Shown: one piece after another, positions 48,323 to 58,141 of the stretch
Position numbering within the stretch: the first letter of the stretch is position 1
Layout of the letters: every line of letters begins with the position of its first letter
Origin: Campylobacter concisus
GTDB lineage: Bacteria > Campylobacterota > Campylobacteria > Campylobacterales > Campylobacteraceae
NCBI RefSeq assembly: GCF_002165775.1
Contig: NZ_NDYP01000012.1
Span: 1-64,000, forward strand
DNA: 64,000 nucleotides
Direction: 5' to 3'
Program-made: the position numbers and the translations under genes
Notes under the pieces: generated by a model
Told to the model about the DNA's origin: nothing
Databases searched by the model: none
The model's input: only the letters and a program-made list of their open reading frames with translations

Positions 48323-49186
48323 ATGATGAAAAAATTTTGGTTAGTTTTATCTATATTTGCAACAAGCGTCTTTGCTAGAGAGAACCCATTTATGCCTATT
48401 AGCGAGCTAAACACAAGCGTTATGACAACAAATATCATAGAAAAATTTGATAGATTTGATTCTCTTTCGTTTAAATTTCCAAGCGATGCGGCACTTTTAC
48501 TAGATGTTACTATAAGATATAGAGCAAATGACGGCACTATAAAGGAAAAAAGACTAGCTGATATAAATAAAACTATCGATTACAGCGATGAATTTGCTTT
48601 AAATAAGGTAAAAAATCCAGAACCAGTTGTGGCAAAAAAGCTAGATGTTTCGGTCACAATGGCAAATATGCCTAGCCAAAAAGTAAGCACTCCTGTGATA
48701 ATAGAAAAAAATGAAACTAAAATTTCAAATAAAGATAGAAATAAAACTTCAGATATGCCAACTCCAAATGTTGTAGTGATCGATCTTAGCACAGATAAAG
48801 CAAAAGAAACTAACATAAAACCTGAACAAAAGGTGGTCGAGATAAAGATTGAGCCTAGTGCAAAACCCGTTGATAGTGTCAAAAATGGAAAAGATGTTAA
48901 ATTTCTAGGTTTTATAAGCTTTCTAGCCAACAACAAAGAGCTAAAAATCGCTACAAAAACTAAAAATTTAAAGCATTTTACTTATGAGAAAAATAAGATC
49001 GTTCTTGACTTTGCAAGGCCGCCAAGAAGCTTTAAAACCAAGAGCTTAAAACTTGAAAATGAACATTTTAAGAATGTGATCATAGGCTGGCATGATAGAT
49101 ATTTCAGAGTGGTTTTAGAGCTTGATAAGATGCATAAATATAAGCTTGAAGCCGTTGAAAATGGATATTTGCTTAAGCTTTTATAG
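48323..49186 (+). CDS. AMIN-domain periplasmic protein
   Basis: A 287-residue exported protein with signal peptide 'KKFWLVLSIFATSVFARE'. A low-complexity middle rich in Lys, Thr and Val ends in a C-terminal AMIN domain at about residues 195-287 ('NKELKIATKTKNLKHFTYEK', 'VLDFARPPRSF', 'GWHDRYFRVVLELD'). AMIN domains bind peptidoglycan or localise proteins to the septum. It starts 2 bases after the FtsB-like gene, so a cell-envelope role is likely. Confidence 0.8.
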   Translation: MMKKFWLVLSIFATSVFARENPFMPISELNTSVMTTNIIEKFDRFDSLSFKFPSDAALLLDVTIRYRANDGTIKEKRLADINKTIDYSDEFALNKVKNPEPVVAKKLDVSVTMANMPSQKVSTPVIIEKNETKISNKDRNKTSDMPTPNVVVIDLSTDKAKETNIKPEQKVVEIKIEPSAKPVDSVKNGKDVKFLGFISFLANNKELKIATKTKNLKHFTYEKNKIVLDFARPPRSFKTKSLKLENEHFKNVIIGWHDRYFRVVLELDKMHKYKLEAVENGYLLKLL

Positions 49187-49224
49187 TTGAATTTTAAAAA
49201 GAGTAGATTTTATAAAATTTCAAA

Positions 49225-49230
49225 TATAAT
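49225..49230 (+). promoter_or_regulatory. -10 box (TATAAT) for xerH
   Basis: TATAAT lies 32 bases before the TTG start at 49263, in the gap after the AMIN gene. Confidence 0.45.
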
Positions 49231-49262
49231 ACTTTTCAAAATAAAAATTTAAGGCTATTGGT

Positions 49263-50324
49263 TTGAAATATCCACTTGATTGCAAAGATAATTTTGAAAA
49301 CTCATTTATTTTTTGGCTCACTCGCTATGTCAAATTTAAACTTAGCTCACTTTCAAATAAAGAGCTTAGGGATCCAAAGGCACTTGCAAGTGTAAATTTC
49401 GCTCTAAGCCGCGAGATAAAAAACATAGACCAGCTTGATGGCTTAGTAAAAAATGCGAGAAACGCGGGGCTTACTGGCATAAATACCTACTTTAATCCGC
49501 TTAAAAAAATATATGAAACGATGAAATTTTACGAGCTTAGCAGCCTAAAACAGATCGATGAAGAGCTGTTAAGCGAAATACTAGCTAGCACGACTGGCGG
49601 ACTAAGCGACGCTAGTAAGAAAAATTACCGCATCTCGGTGATAAATTTCTTTGCATTTTTAGACAAACAAAACGAAGAGGACGGCAAGGCCCATGTTTTT
49701 GATATAAATTTAAAAAACTGGGGCGGAGTTAGTGGCAACAAAGGGCAAAAGTTGCCTGAGTTTATGGGCGAAGATGAGGTCAAAAAATTTCTAGATGTGA
49801 TCGAAGAAAGTGACTTTAAGCAAAACTCAAATCGCAATAAGCTCATAATAAAAACGATAATTTTTACTGGCATTCGTGTGAGCGAGGCTCTAAATTTAAA
49901 GCGAAAGGATATCACTGAAGATGGCGATCTTTTTATCATTAGGATCCGGGGCAAAGGTAACAAATACCGCATCGTTATGATAAAACGCCACCTAATAGAA
50001 GCTCATCTAAATGCGATTGCAATAAACTACATCAACAAAGAGGGCTATCTTTTCATCAATAAAAAAGGCACCAGGCTTACGCAGGCTTATGTTAGCCGCA
50101 TAGTTGAGCAAATTTTATTTAAAGCTGGCATCAGAAAAGAGAAAAATGGTGCCCACATGCTGCGCCACACCTTTGCAACAATGCTTTACAAAAAGCAAAA
50201 GGACCTTGTTTTGGTGCAAGAAGCTCTAGGTCATGCAAGCTTAAATACCTCAAGAATTTATACTCACTTTGATAGCGATAAGCTAAAACTTGCTGCAAAA
50301 GTAGCTGAGGATCTAGCAAACTAG
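49263..50324 (+). CDS. xerH: Tyrosine recombinase XerH
   Basis: The 353-residue recombinase has an N-terminal SAM-like core-binding domain and a C-terminal catalytic domain. It shows the active-site arginine in 'TGIRVSEALNLKRKD', H-x-x-R in 'HMLRHTFATML', 'LGHASLNTSRIY' and the nucleophile Y333. Length and the single-gene context fit XerH, which alone resolves chromosome dimers at a dif site in epsilonproteobacteria. No transposon or integron features flank it. The start is TTG with AAGG upstream. Confidence 0.9.
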   Translation: MKYPLDCKDNFENSFIFWLTRYVKFKLSSLSNKELRDPKALASVNFALSREIKNIDQLDGLVKNARNAGLTGINTYFNPLKKIYETMKFYELSSLKQIDEELLSEILASTTGGLSDASKKNYRISVINFFAFLDKQNEEDGKAHVFDINLKNWGGVSGNKGQKLPEFMGEDEVKKFLDVIEESDFKQNSNRNKLIIKTIIFTGIRVSEALNLKRKDITEDGDLFIIRIRGKGNKYRIVMIKRHLIEAHLNAIAINYINKEGYLFINKKGTRLTQAYVSRIVEQILFKAGIRKEKNGAHMLRHTFATMLYKKQKDLVLVQEALGHASLNTSRIYTHFDSDKLKLAAKVAEDLAN

Positions 50325-50546
50325 AGCACTTAAAGCCAAAGCAAACTAGCAATACTAAATTTAACTCATGCAAAATTTAAAACATTATTTAACTATGAAA
50401 CCCTATAAATATATGAGGAAATTTTAGCTTGCAAGCAGCCTAAAAGCTTGCTCTGTATCTAAATTTACAATCCACCAGTCAAAAGCTCTTACAAAAAGTG
50501 AAATTTGGCAAGCAAATTTTACTCTACTCGCCAAATTTATATCAAA

Positions 50547-53537
50547 CTAGCCGATCTTTCTTATCTTTGCAGGAAGTGCTTGTCTAGCGCAAGTGCCAAC
50601 CAACCAGTCATTTAAACTAAATTCGCCATTTCTTTTTGGATCAAGAAGTCCAAGCTTATTATGATTGACCCCTTTTTCTAAATTTGCGATCCCAAAAGCT
50701 GGCTTTCCATCGACAGTGTGCGTTCTTATACCAAACTCATCATGGCCAAATCCATGCTCGATACTAATAACTCCGCTAGCAACGCCATCCGTCACAAACG
50801 CCTCACCAACTTGCGCACCATAAGGAGTAGTCACTTTGACCTTATCGCCTGAGTGTATGCCTTGCTCGCTAGCCACATCTGTCGATATCCTTATGAAATT
50901 CTTAGGATGAACAGATCTTAGCCTTGGGCTAACAAAGGTGTAGAAGTGCTGGATATTTGACTTTCTTGAGCTTACTGTGTATTTCCACTCAGAGCGTGGG
51001 AAAAATTTCTCAAGCGGCGTACCGTCACTTGCTACTGGTAGCATCAGACTTGGCACTCCTGGCATATATTCGCCTGTTATTGAGTGTCTATGCCCACCGA
51101 GTGGCTCATAGTAGATCGAAGCTGGCGTAGGCGCTGGCACTTTTACGGTTGCTTTATCGCCATTATATGCGCTCTCGTAGCTATCGTATCTGCCGCCTTT
51201 TGCTAGTATGTGCGCTACTTTTGGCTTCTCTTCGTCTTTTAGATAAGGATCGAGTTTTGTCATCACTCTTGATATCTTACTAAGCTTTTTATCCTCGTCA
51301 CTTATATCTTTCACACCCTCGCCGTCAAAGGCTAAATTTGCTAGTGCAGCCGCATAATACTGCTCTTTTACGTCAAGGTCCATGAAATTTCCATCTTTGT
51401 CTTTGAAGGCATTTTTGCCAAAGCCTTTTAGTCCAAGCTTCTTTGCCACGGCTATATAAAATGCCTCAACGTCGATCGTGCCGCCGTTTTTATCCTTTGC
51501 CTGCTTTGAGCTAACAGCCGGATAGCGCACGACTGAAGTTTTAGCGATCGTTCCCCAAAGAGAGTTTGGAAGTGCCCAGTTTTCTAAATTTACTCCGTCT
51601 GGCACGATGTAGTCAGCATAGGCGTTTGTCTCGTTCATAAAGGCGTCGATGCCCACAAAAAGTGGTAAATTTTTACTATCTTTTAGCACGTCTAAGACCG
51701 CTCTTTCAAGTCCTGCTTGTCCGTAAAGTACGTTTGTCATGTAGTTTATGAAAACTTTTACTTTGTATGGATAGCCGGCCTTGTGACTTGTAAGCGTTTC
51801 GTTTACAAGTGGCATAGAGATAGGATACCATGGCTGAGTTGATGGATAGCCGCTGCCGCCAGCTGCTACTTTGCGCTTATACTCGGAGCTTGTTTCGTAG
51901 TATTTGCCTGATCTTGATAAATTTAGACCATTTGGCTTATAAGCGCCCTCAAAGCTCTCAAGGTCATATCTGCCTTTTAAAAACTCGTGTGTGCCGGCAC
52001 TTGCATTGACGTTGCCGCCTTTGTAGCCGTAAGTGCCCATTAGTGTGTTTAGACAAAGTATCGCAAAAGTAGTCATACCAGCTTGCGTATGCATCATACC
52101 GCCATGCACGTTTGTGCTCACCTGTCTGCCATTTTTGGTGAAATTTTCACAAAGCCAGATGATATCTTCAATGCTTACACCACAAATTTTTGAGTACTCC
52201 TCTAAGCTATGCTTGTAAGCTGATTCTTTTAAAAGCTGCATTGAGCTTTTTACCTCGACCTTTTTGCCGTCTATTAAAATTTTACCTTTGTAGTAGAGCT
52301 TGGCTGGTTCATTTGCCTTGTAGCTTTGTATCTTGCCATCTTGCGAGCAGACCTGCCATTCATTGTTGATAAGTGCAAATTTACCATAGTCTTTGTGGTC
52401 TTTTTCGGTGATGACTAGATGCGTAGCGTTGCACCAGTGTATCTCGCCTGCTAGCTTTGCCTGATCTAAATTTGGCTGCATAAGATAGTTCGTGGCGTAC
52501 TTTTCATTTTCTATGATCCAGCGTATCATAGCCATAGCTAGAGCTGAGTCGGTGCCTGGCTTTATCGCTATCCAGCGGCCTTTGTCCGAAGAGGCGTATT
52601 TTACTGCGTTTGTAACGCTTGGATCGACTACCGCATAGCTAAAGTCATCTCTAGTGCCTCTTGTGTAAGAGAGCATTTTTGCTTGCTTTTGGAAAGGGTT
52701 GCCACCATTTGACGGCGAAGTGCCCCAGTAGATGATAAATTTAGAATTTTCATAGTCTGGCTTGGTGTGTGCAAAGCCCTTTGCGTTGTGCGCGATCTTG
52801 CCGCCGACCCTAAAGCCACCACCGCAAATTCCGCCGTGAGAGTAGTGATTTATAGTGCCAAATGACTTTTTAACAAAGCGATCAACGATGTCAGAGCGTC
52901 CGTCATATAGATAAAAACTTAAAAATTGATTGCGTTTGGTACCGTACTCTGGGTTTTCGCTATCGATTAGCTCGTCGCTATATATTGCTCTTAGCCCATC
53001 AACATGCCCCTCACCAAAGAGATCTCCGCCCTCCACTACCTCTTCTACTAGCTGCTCAAAGCTTATGCTCTTCCACTTACCCTCGCCTCTTTTACCAACT
53101 CTTTTTAGTGGCGTTAGTATCCTTGCAGGTGAGTCTATCATCTCAGGCAATATCGCTCCTCTAGCGCAAACTGTGGCTCGCTTTTCATCTTCACCACTTG
53201 CCGTTGTGGCAAGAAGTGCGTCATTTATCGATGTGTCAAAATTTGCCCAGTGTACGTTTGAAAGTGGGTGGTATGGATTGCCACTACATCTTAAAACTCG
53301 GTCGTTTTTGTCGTCTATGTGGAGTCTTATGCCGCACTTCGTCGTACAGCCATGGCACATCGAAAAAATAACGCTATGTCCATCACTAAGTGAAATTTTG
53401 CCGTCCTTTACTCGAAATTCAGGCTCTAGTGAGTTTGCCTGCGGTTTATAGTCGTCCTTATCTCCATCTGCCAGCATAGCACTCGTGGTTAGTGTTGAGA
53501 GCACGGCTGATCTTTTTAAAAATTCTCTTCTTTGCAT
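50547..53537 (-). CDS. ttrA: Molybdopterin oxidoreductase, tetrathionate-reductase-like (TtrA)
   Basis: A 996-residue Tat-exported enzyme (RREFLKR at residues 3-9). The [4Fe-4S] site is C61, C64, C68 and C124, and the likely molybdenum ligand is C238 in 'HYSHGGICGGGFRVGG'. A C-terminal molybdopterin-binding domain includes 'PRLRSVHPKNFIRIST'. Length and cysteine ligation fit TtrA (about 1,020 residues); thiosulfate, polysulfide and arsenate reductases are shorter. No in-frame TGA interrupts it, so it is not the selenoprotein implied by tRNA-Sec. It follows ttrB by 13 bases. The substrate is inferred. Confidence 0.8.
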   Translation of the reverse strand: MQRREFLKRSAVLSTLTTSAMLADGDKDDYKPQANSLEPEFRVKDGKISLSDGHSVIFSMCHGCTTKCGIRLHIDDKNDRVLRCSGNPYHPLSNVHWANFDTSINDALLATTASGEDEKRATVCARGAILPEMIDSPARILTPLKRVGKRGEGKWKSISFEQLVEEVVEGGDLFGEGHVDGLRAIYSDELIDSENPEYGTKRNQFLSFYLYDGRSDIVDRFVKKSFGTINHYSHGGICGGGFRVGGKIAHNAKGFAHTKPDYENSKFIIYWGTSPSNGGNPFQKQAKMLSYTRGTRDDFSYAVVDPSVTNAVKYASSDKGRWIAIKPGTDSALAMAMIRWIIENEKYATNYLMQPNLDQAKLAGEIHWCNATHLVITEKDHKDYGKFALINNEWQVCSQDGKIQSYKANEPAKLYYKGKILIDGKKVEVKSSMQLLKESAYKHSLEEYSKICGVSIEDIIWLCENFTKNGRQVSTNVHGGMMHTQAGMTTFAILCLNTLMGTYGYKGGNVNASAGTHEFLKGRYDLESFEGAYKPNGLNLSRSGKYYETSSEYKRKVAAGGSGYPSTQPWYPISMPLVNETLTSHKAGYPYKVKVFINYMTNVLYGQAGLERAVLDVLKDSKNLPLFVGIDAFMNETNAYADYIVPDGVNLENWALPNSLWGTIAKTSVVRYPAVSSKQAKDKNGGTIDVEAFYIAVAKKLGLKGFGKNAFKDKDGNFMDLDVKEQYYAAALANLAFDGEGVKDISDEDKKLSKISRVMTKLDPYLKDEEKPKVAHILAKGGRYDSYESAYNGDKATVKVPAPTPASIYYEPLGGHRHSITGEYMPGVPSLMLPVASDGTPLEKFFPRSEWKYTVSSRKSNIQHFYTFVSPRLRSVHPKNFIRISTDVASEQGIHSGDKVKVTTPYGAQVGEAFVTDGVASGVISIEHGFGHDEFGIRTHTVDGKPAFGIANLEKGVNHNKLGLLDPKRNGEFSLNDWLVGTCARQALPAKIRKIG

Positions 53538-53550
53538 TACTTATTTCCTT

Positions 53551-54288
53551 TTACTGTGCTATCTCTTCGTTCCAGCTGATAACCTTTTTATATCCATTAT
53601 CAAGCTCGAGTTTTTTATTGTTTTTAGCCAAAATTTTACTAACACCGTGGTAGAACACCTGTGGATTTGTATTTTTAGGGCTATCTATAACCATAGTCTC
53701 GTGTGTGGCTAGAAATTTTCTGATATTTGAGTTAGGATCGTTAAGATCGCCTATTATACGGCTACCGCCCACACAGCTCTCTACGCATGCTGGCTGAAGT
53801 CCCGCTCTTAGTCTGTGGTCGCAGAAGGTGCATTTATCGGCCTTGTAGGTATGCAGGCTAAGATATCTTGCATGATATGGACAGGCCTCTACGCAAAGCG
53901 CACAGCCTATGCACTCTTTTGTATCAATCTTTACTATGCCATTACTTCTTTGATGGCTAGCACCAGTTGGACAAACGCTAATACAGGCTGGATTGTTGCA
54001 GTGGTTGCAAAGCCTTGGAAGTGACGCAATGACTGCCATTTTACCGTTTTTATCTCTTGCCTCATACTCGGAAACAATGGTTCTAAAAGCACCTGGCTGA
54101 ACGTCGTTTTCTAACATACAGCTCATAGTACATGACTGACATCCAACACATCTTGTTAGATCTATCGCCATGCCGTAGCGAACACCACTACTACTAAAGT
54201 CCTTTGGTGCAGCCTTTAGTGCGGTCGTAGCAAAAAATAATCCTGCAGCTGCAATGAAACTGCGACGAGAATTTAAGGTCTGTTGCAT
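53551..54288 (-). CDS. ttrB: Four-cluster ferredoxin subunit, TtrB-like
   Basis: A 245-residue protein with a Tat signal (SRRSFIAAAG at residues 7-16) and four [4Fe-4S] cysteine groups: CVGCQSCTMSC, CNHCNNPACISVC, CIGCALCVEAC and CTFCDHRLRAG...CVESC. This is the DmsB/TtrB/NrfC electron-transfer subunit; it passes electrons from a membrane quinol oxidase to TtrA. An NrfD-like membrane subunit gene (TtrC) is not adjacent on either side. It is the first gene of the two-gene operon, with AAAGGAGAA before the ATG. Confidence 0.88.
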   Translation of the reverse strand: MQQTLNSRRSFIAAAGLFFATTALKAAPKDFSSSGVRYGMAIDLTRCVGCQSCTMSCMLENDVQPGAFRTIVSEYEARDKNGKMAVIASLPRLCNHCNNPACISVCPTGASHQRSNGIVKIDTKECIGCALCVEACPYHARYLSLHTYKADKCTFCDHRLRAGLQPACVESCVGGSRIIGDLNDPNSNIRKFLATHETMVIDSPKNTNPQVFYHGVSKILAKNNKKLELDNGYKKVISWNEEIAQ

Positions 54289-54444
54289 AAAAATTCTCCT
54301 TTCTTTTTAGAATTTTTTCTTATTTTAACATAGTAAATATTTTTTCTAAAGTTTATTTTATATTTTTGCAAAATGTATTAAATTTTGAGAATTTTTGTAG
54401 CACTTAAAAGATAAAATTTGGATAGTAAAATTTAGGAAGAAGTA

Positions 54445-54474
54445 GGAAAAAGATAGAAAATAAACTTCTATCTT
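54445..54474 (-). terminator. Terminator of the glycerate kinase gene
   Basis: On the minus strand AAGATAGAA (54474-54466) pairs with TTCTATCTT (54458-54450) around a 7-base loop, followed by TTTCC. It begins 8 bases after the stop. Confidence 0.6.
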
Positions 54475-54481
54475 CTTAAAT

Positions 54482-55615
54482 TTATACTTTGTGGTTTAGT
54501 ATATAAAGGCGAATGACTTGCTCTGCTGTCATCTTTAAATTTCTAATCGCGACATCTTTTCTCATCGCTTCTTCAAGACTTACTGGCTCATTTAATATAC
54601 AAAAATAGGCATCAATCCCATTTTTGTAGCAATCTTTGGCACATTTTTGTACACATCCAGCAAGTGCAACCACTGGCTTATTATGCTTTTTGGCTAGTTT
54701 TGCAACTCCAGTTGGTGTCTTGCCCATTGAGCTTTGAAAGTCCATACGGCCTTCGCCAGTGATGACCAGATCAGCCTTTTTGATCTCATCCTCAAGTGCG
54801 ATGGTCTGCGTGATGATCTCAATGCCTGGTCGAAGTTTTGCTCCTAAAAATGCCACAAATGCAAAGCCAAGTCCGCCGGCCGCACCAGCACCTTTTTGTG
54901 TGTGAAATTTGGTACCATTTTTTTCTTTTACGAGGCTTGCAAAGTGTTTTAGTCCATCGTCAAGCTCTTTTACCATGCGGCCATTTGCACCCTTTTGAGG
55001 AGCATAAACGTGAGCTGCTCCGTTTGTGCCATAAAGTGGATTGTCCACGTCACAAGCTATCAAAAACTCACATTCTCTTAGCTCTTTTGAGACATTCTCG
55101 TCCGAAAACTCACAAATTTTGGCTAAATCCTCGCCTTTTCCTTCAAGCAAAATACCGTTTTTATCATAAAAATTAAACCCAAGTGCACTAAGCATACCTG
55201 TACCAGCATCATTTGTCGCACTTCCGCCAATGCCAATGATAAATTTTCTAGCACCCTTGCTAATGGCATCTTTTATCATTTGTCCAAAACCAAATGTACT
55301 AGTTTTTAGTGGATTTCTCTCGTCTGGATTTATTAGTGTGAGACCTGAAGCACTTGACATCTCAAGTATGGCAAGATCATCTTTTAGGGCGTATCTGGCT
55401 AGTATTTCAGTACCAAGTGGATTTTTAACTATCGTATCTATAAATTTCGCACCAAGTGCATCAGCCATCGCCTCTACACTACCTTCACCGCCATCAGCGA
55501 TGGGCTTGACAACGACCTCGCAGCCAATCTCTTCTAGTCCTTCTTTTATGGCAAGGCCCGCTTCCAGTGAGCTAAGCGAGCCTTTTAACGAATCAATCGC
55601 GACTAAAATTCTCAT
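54482..55615 (-). CDS. garK: Glycerate kinase, type I
   Basis: The 377-residue enzyme matches the GlxK/GarK family: 'RILVAIDSLKGSLSSLEAG', 'VKPIADGGEGSVEAM', 'GIGGSATNDAGTGML' and 'TGEGRMDFQSSMGKTP'. It phosphorylates D-glycerate, in this family to 2-phosphoglycerate, the substrate of enolase. It overlaps the GntP permease gene by 4 bases, so the pair forms a glycerate uptake and use operon. Length is normal (E. coli 381). Confidence 0.9.
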   Translation of the reverse strand: MRILVAIDSLKGSLSSLEAGLAIKEGLEEIGCEVVVKPIADGGEGSVEAMADALGAKFIDTIVKNPLGTEILARYALKDDLAILEMSSASGLTLINPDERNPLKTSTFGFGQMIKDAISKGARKFIIGIGGSATNDAGTGMLSALGFNFYDKNGILLEGKGEDLAKICEFSDENVSKELRECEFLIACDVDNPLYGTNGAAHVYAPQKGANGRMVKELDDGLKHFASLVKEKNGTKFHTQKGAGAAGGLGFAFVAFLGAKLRPGIEIITQTIALEDEIKKADLVITGEGRMDFQSSMGKTPTGVAKLAKKHNKPVVALAGCVQKCAKDCYKNGIDAYFCILNEPVSLEEAMRKDVAIRNLKMTAEQVIRLYILNHKV

Positions 55616-57006
55616 AAAAGCACCAAAGATAATATGTAAACGCTAATCATACCAACTATACCCATTATAAATGTCATAGCCGTTTGTGTGCGATATCCTT
55701 GATCTGCGCTCATCTTGCTAAAATTTGTCACAACCCAGAAGTAGCTGTCATTTGCGTGAGATACGCACATCGCACCAGATGCTATCGCCATGACACAAAG
55801 TGCAGCTGAAATTTCACTCGTAAAGCCAAGTGTTTGCATAAGTGAGTTATCAGCACTAAATGCACCCATGATAGATGCTGTTGTGATGATTGCCACAGTT
55901 GAGCTTCCTTGAGCGGTTTTTAACACGGCTGAGATGATGAATGGGAAGAAAATTCCTATCGCTTTTATAGTAGAGGCATTTTCTTTTATGAAATTTACAA
56001 AGCCAGCCTCCGTGATAACGTTACCCAAAACACCGCCAGCTGCGGTGATGAAAAGTATAGGACCAGCGATCTTTAAAGACTCATTCGTGATATGGTCAAA
56101 TTCTTTTATCTTTTTAGACTCGGCCAGTAAAAATACACAAAAGATCACACCAATAGCAAGAGCAATAATAGGGTTGCCTAAAAATAAAAGTACTTTTGGT
56201 AAAAAAGAAGCCTTATCAAGCATACCTTGTTTTGCTAGTACATCAACGATCGAGCCGATTGCCATAAAAATAATAGGCATGATAATAGGAGCAAGGCTCA
56301 AAAATCCGCTAGGTAGTGTGCCAAATTTCTTTAAAAGCTCTTCGTAGGTAGCTATGATGGTAGCGTCAGCATCTTTGTCGCTTATTGTTACGCTTTTGCC
56401 AATACTCTTTGAAAAGAAATAGACAGCTAGTAAAACTGGGATAGAAACAACTGTTCCCATGATGATAACAAGGAGTAAATTTCCGCCAAGACCAAGTGTG
56501 CCGGCTGCTGCTATTGGACCAGGGGTTGGCGGGATAAAGACGTGAGATGCGTATAGACCGCCACTAAGTGCGACTGACATCGCGACTGGGCTTGCTGAAA
56601 TTTTCTTATAAAGTGCCTCGCGAATAGAGTTTAAAACGACAAATCCACTATCGCAAAATACCGGAATGCCGACAACCCAGCCCATGATGAGCATAGCAAG
56701 CTCTGGACGCTTTTGTCCGACTAGCTTTACAACCATATCCGCTAGCTTTAAAGCAGCTCCGGTTTTTTCAAGCACGGTGCCGATGATCGTTCCAAAGATA
56801 ATAACGATACCGATGCTCTTAAATGTGCCACTAAAGCCGACACCTATCATCGCTGGGATCTTGGACAGATCAATGCCTGCGACGATCGCAAGAACCAAAG
56901 AAATGCTCATAAGTGCCAAGAATGGATGCACTTTTAGCTTAGAGATCATAACGATCATAAGTATGATGGCTACAACAAAACAGACAATTAGTGAGATTCC
57001 GCTCAT
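55612..57006 (-). CDS. GntP-family permease, probable glycerate transporter
   Basis: A 464-residue membrane protein with about twelve to fourteen helices and GntP features: 'GVGFSGTFKSIGIVIIFGTIIG', 'GIPVFCDSGFVVL', 'HVFIPPTPGPIAAAGTLG' and 'HANDSYFWVV'. GntP proteins carry gluconate and related sugar acids by proton symport. Given the coupled glycerate kinase, glycerate is the likely substrate. An AAGGAG-type ribosome site precedes the ATG. Confidence 0.88.
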   Translation of the reverse strand: MSGISLIVCFVVAIILMIVMISKLKVHPFLALMSISLVLAIVAGIDLSKIPAMIGVGFSGTFKSIGIVIIFGTIIGTVLEKTGAALKLADMVVKLVGQKRPELAMLIMGWVVGIPVFCDSGFVVLNSIREALYKKISASPVAMSVALSGGLYASHVFIPPTPGPIAAAGTLGLGGNLLLVIIMGTVVSIPVLLAVYFFSKSIGKSVTISDKDADATIIATYEELLKKFGTLPSGFLSLAPIIMPIIFMAIGSIVDVLAKQGMLDKASFLPKVLLFLGNPIIALAIGVIFCVFLLAESKKIKEFDHITNESLKIAGPILFITAAGGVLGNVITEAGFVNFIKENASTIKAIGIFFPFIISAVLKTAQGSSTVAIITTASIMGAFSADNSLMQTLGFTSEISAALCVMAIASGAMCVSHANDSYFWVVTNFSKMSADQGYRTQTAMTFIMGIVGMISVYILSLVLL

Positions 57007-57172
57007 AAAAACTCCTTTGCTCTGAGATTTTGCTTAAGATTTTAGCAAAATTTGCTTGTATTTTTTCTAATATTTTTAAGTTTTTTGATTAATTAAATTT
57101 TTTTGACATATTTGAGTAAATTTATGATTATTTGCCTAAATTTAGCCATTTTATAAGTTTAAAATTTTTAGC

Positions 57173-58141
57173 TTATTTTAAAACAACAAAACCAAGACCA
57201 AATTTATCAGTATGCCTATTATAATCAATCAAACTCTCACCATATCCCGTAAAATACTGCAAATAGCCATAAACTCCGGTTGAGAAGATAGGAAACATAT
57301 ATGAAATTTCAGCAGCACCTTTATTTGTTTTATCAAAATGTAAGTTATTTCTTAGCATTAGGCTAAAAATGTGTTCATTAAGGTTGTAGCTAAGTCTTAC
57401 ATCGCCGTGCCCGATGTATTTTAATATATCTTTATTATCACCCTTATTGCCTACTATTATCCAAGCTCTTGGCGAAATGCTAAGCTTGCCAAAAACAAAA
57501 TCACTTTGCAAATAAGCTCTATTCCAGCTTCTTGAATTGCTACCATCTCGTCCATTTGACTCATGCAAAAGTCCAAATTTTAGGTTTTTTACACCTATTT
57601 GCTCCAAATATTTTGGCGAAGCAAAATTTAGAAAAATTTCTGGCTGATAGTTCGTCTCACGAAACGGGGCTGAAGTTCTTGTTATCTGCCACCAAGATGT
57701 CTGCGTGTAGGCTGCCACAAGGCTCTCTCTAAGCCCAAATAGGTCATAAAATAGCGGCTTTGCAAGGCTTATTTGAAACTTAGTTTCAACGCTCTTTCGC
57801 TCATCGTTTGGCACATTTTTGGCATAAGTTACTGGCAAAAGGTAGTTAAATTTATAAAGCTCGATACCAAGTGCATTTTGTAAATTTTTACCACTTTTAT
57901 CTTCCCTTAAAAGATCGGCTTGCTTTAGCTTCGCCTCTCTTGGCGCTGGCTCACTTGCTTGTACATTTTGTATCGCTTCTTGCTCGTTTAAAGAGCCTTT
58001 GGCTAGCTCTTTATAAATTTGCATCGCAGCCTTTATGTCGCCACTTTGCTCCAGCTCTTGTGCCCTTTTAAAATCATCTAACCCACTTGCCATCAAAAAA
58101 CTAAGACTAAGGCTTAAAAATAATAAAATTTTACTCATCAT
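57173..58141 (-). CDS. pldA: Outer-membrane phospholipase A
   Basis: A 322-residue precursor with signal peptide ('KILLFLSLSLSFLMASG'), a TPR-like helical segment at about residues 22-65, then a 12-strand beta-barrel. The OMPLA active-site motif 'LLHESNGRDGSNSRSWNR' holds the catalytic histidine and serine, and the C-terminus 'DKFGLGFVVLK' fits the last strand. It hydrolyses surface phospholipids; in C. jejuni PldA contributes to haemolysis. Two in-frame ATG codons (58141, 58138) are possible. It overlaps the mobA stop by 11 bases. Confidence 0.9.
   Translation of the reverse strand: MMSKILLFLSLSLSFLMASGLDDFKRAQELEQSGDIKAAMQIYKELAKGSLNEQEAIQNVQASEPAPREAKLKQADLLREDKSGKNLQNALGIELYKFNYLLPVTYAKNVPNDERKSVETKFQISLAKPLFYDLFGLRESLVAAYTQTSWWQITRTSAPFRETNYQPEIFLNFASPKYLEQIGVKNLKFGLLHESNGRDGSNSRSWNRAYLQSDFVFGKLSISPRAWIIVGNKGDNKDILKYIGHGDVRLSYNLNEHIFSLMLRNNLHFDKTNKGAAEISYMFPIFSTGVYGYLQYFTGYGESLIDYNRHTDKFGLGFVVLK

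Noticed and set aside
49263-50324. xerH as an integrase of a mobile element
   Set aside because: No attachment-site repeats, cargo or other mobility genes flank it; length and motifs fit the housekeeping XerH of epsilonproteobacteria.
50547-53537. The large molybdopterin enzyme as a selenocysteine-containing formate dehydrogenase
   Set aside because: The frame has no in-frame TGA, and length and cysteine pattern fit TtrA.
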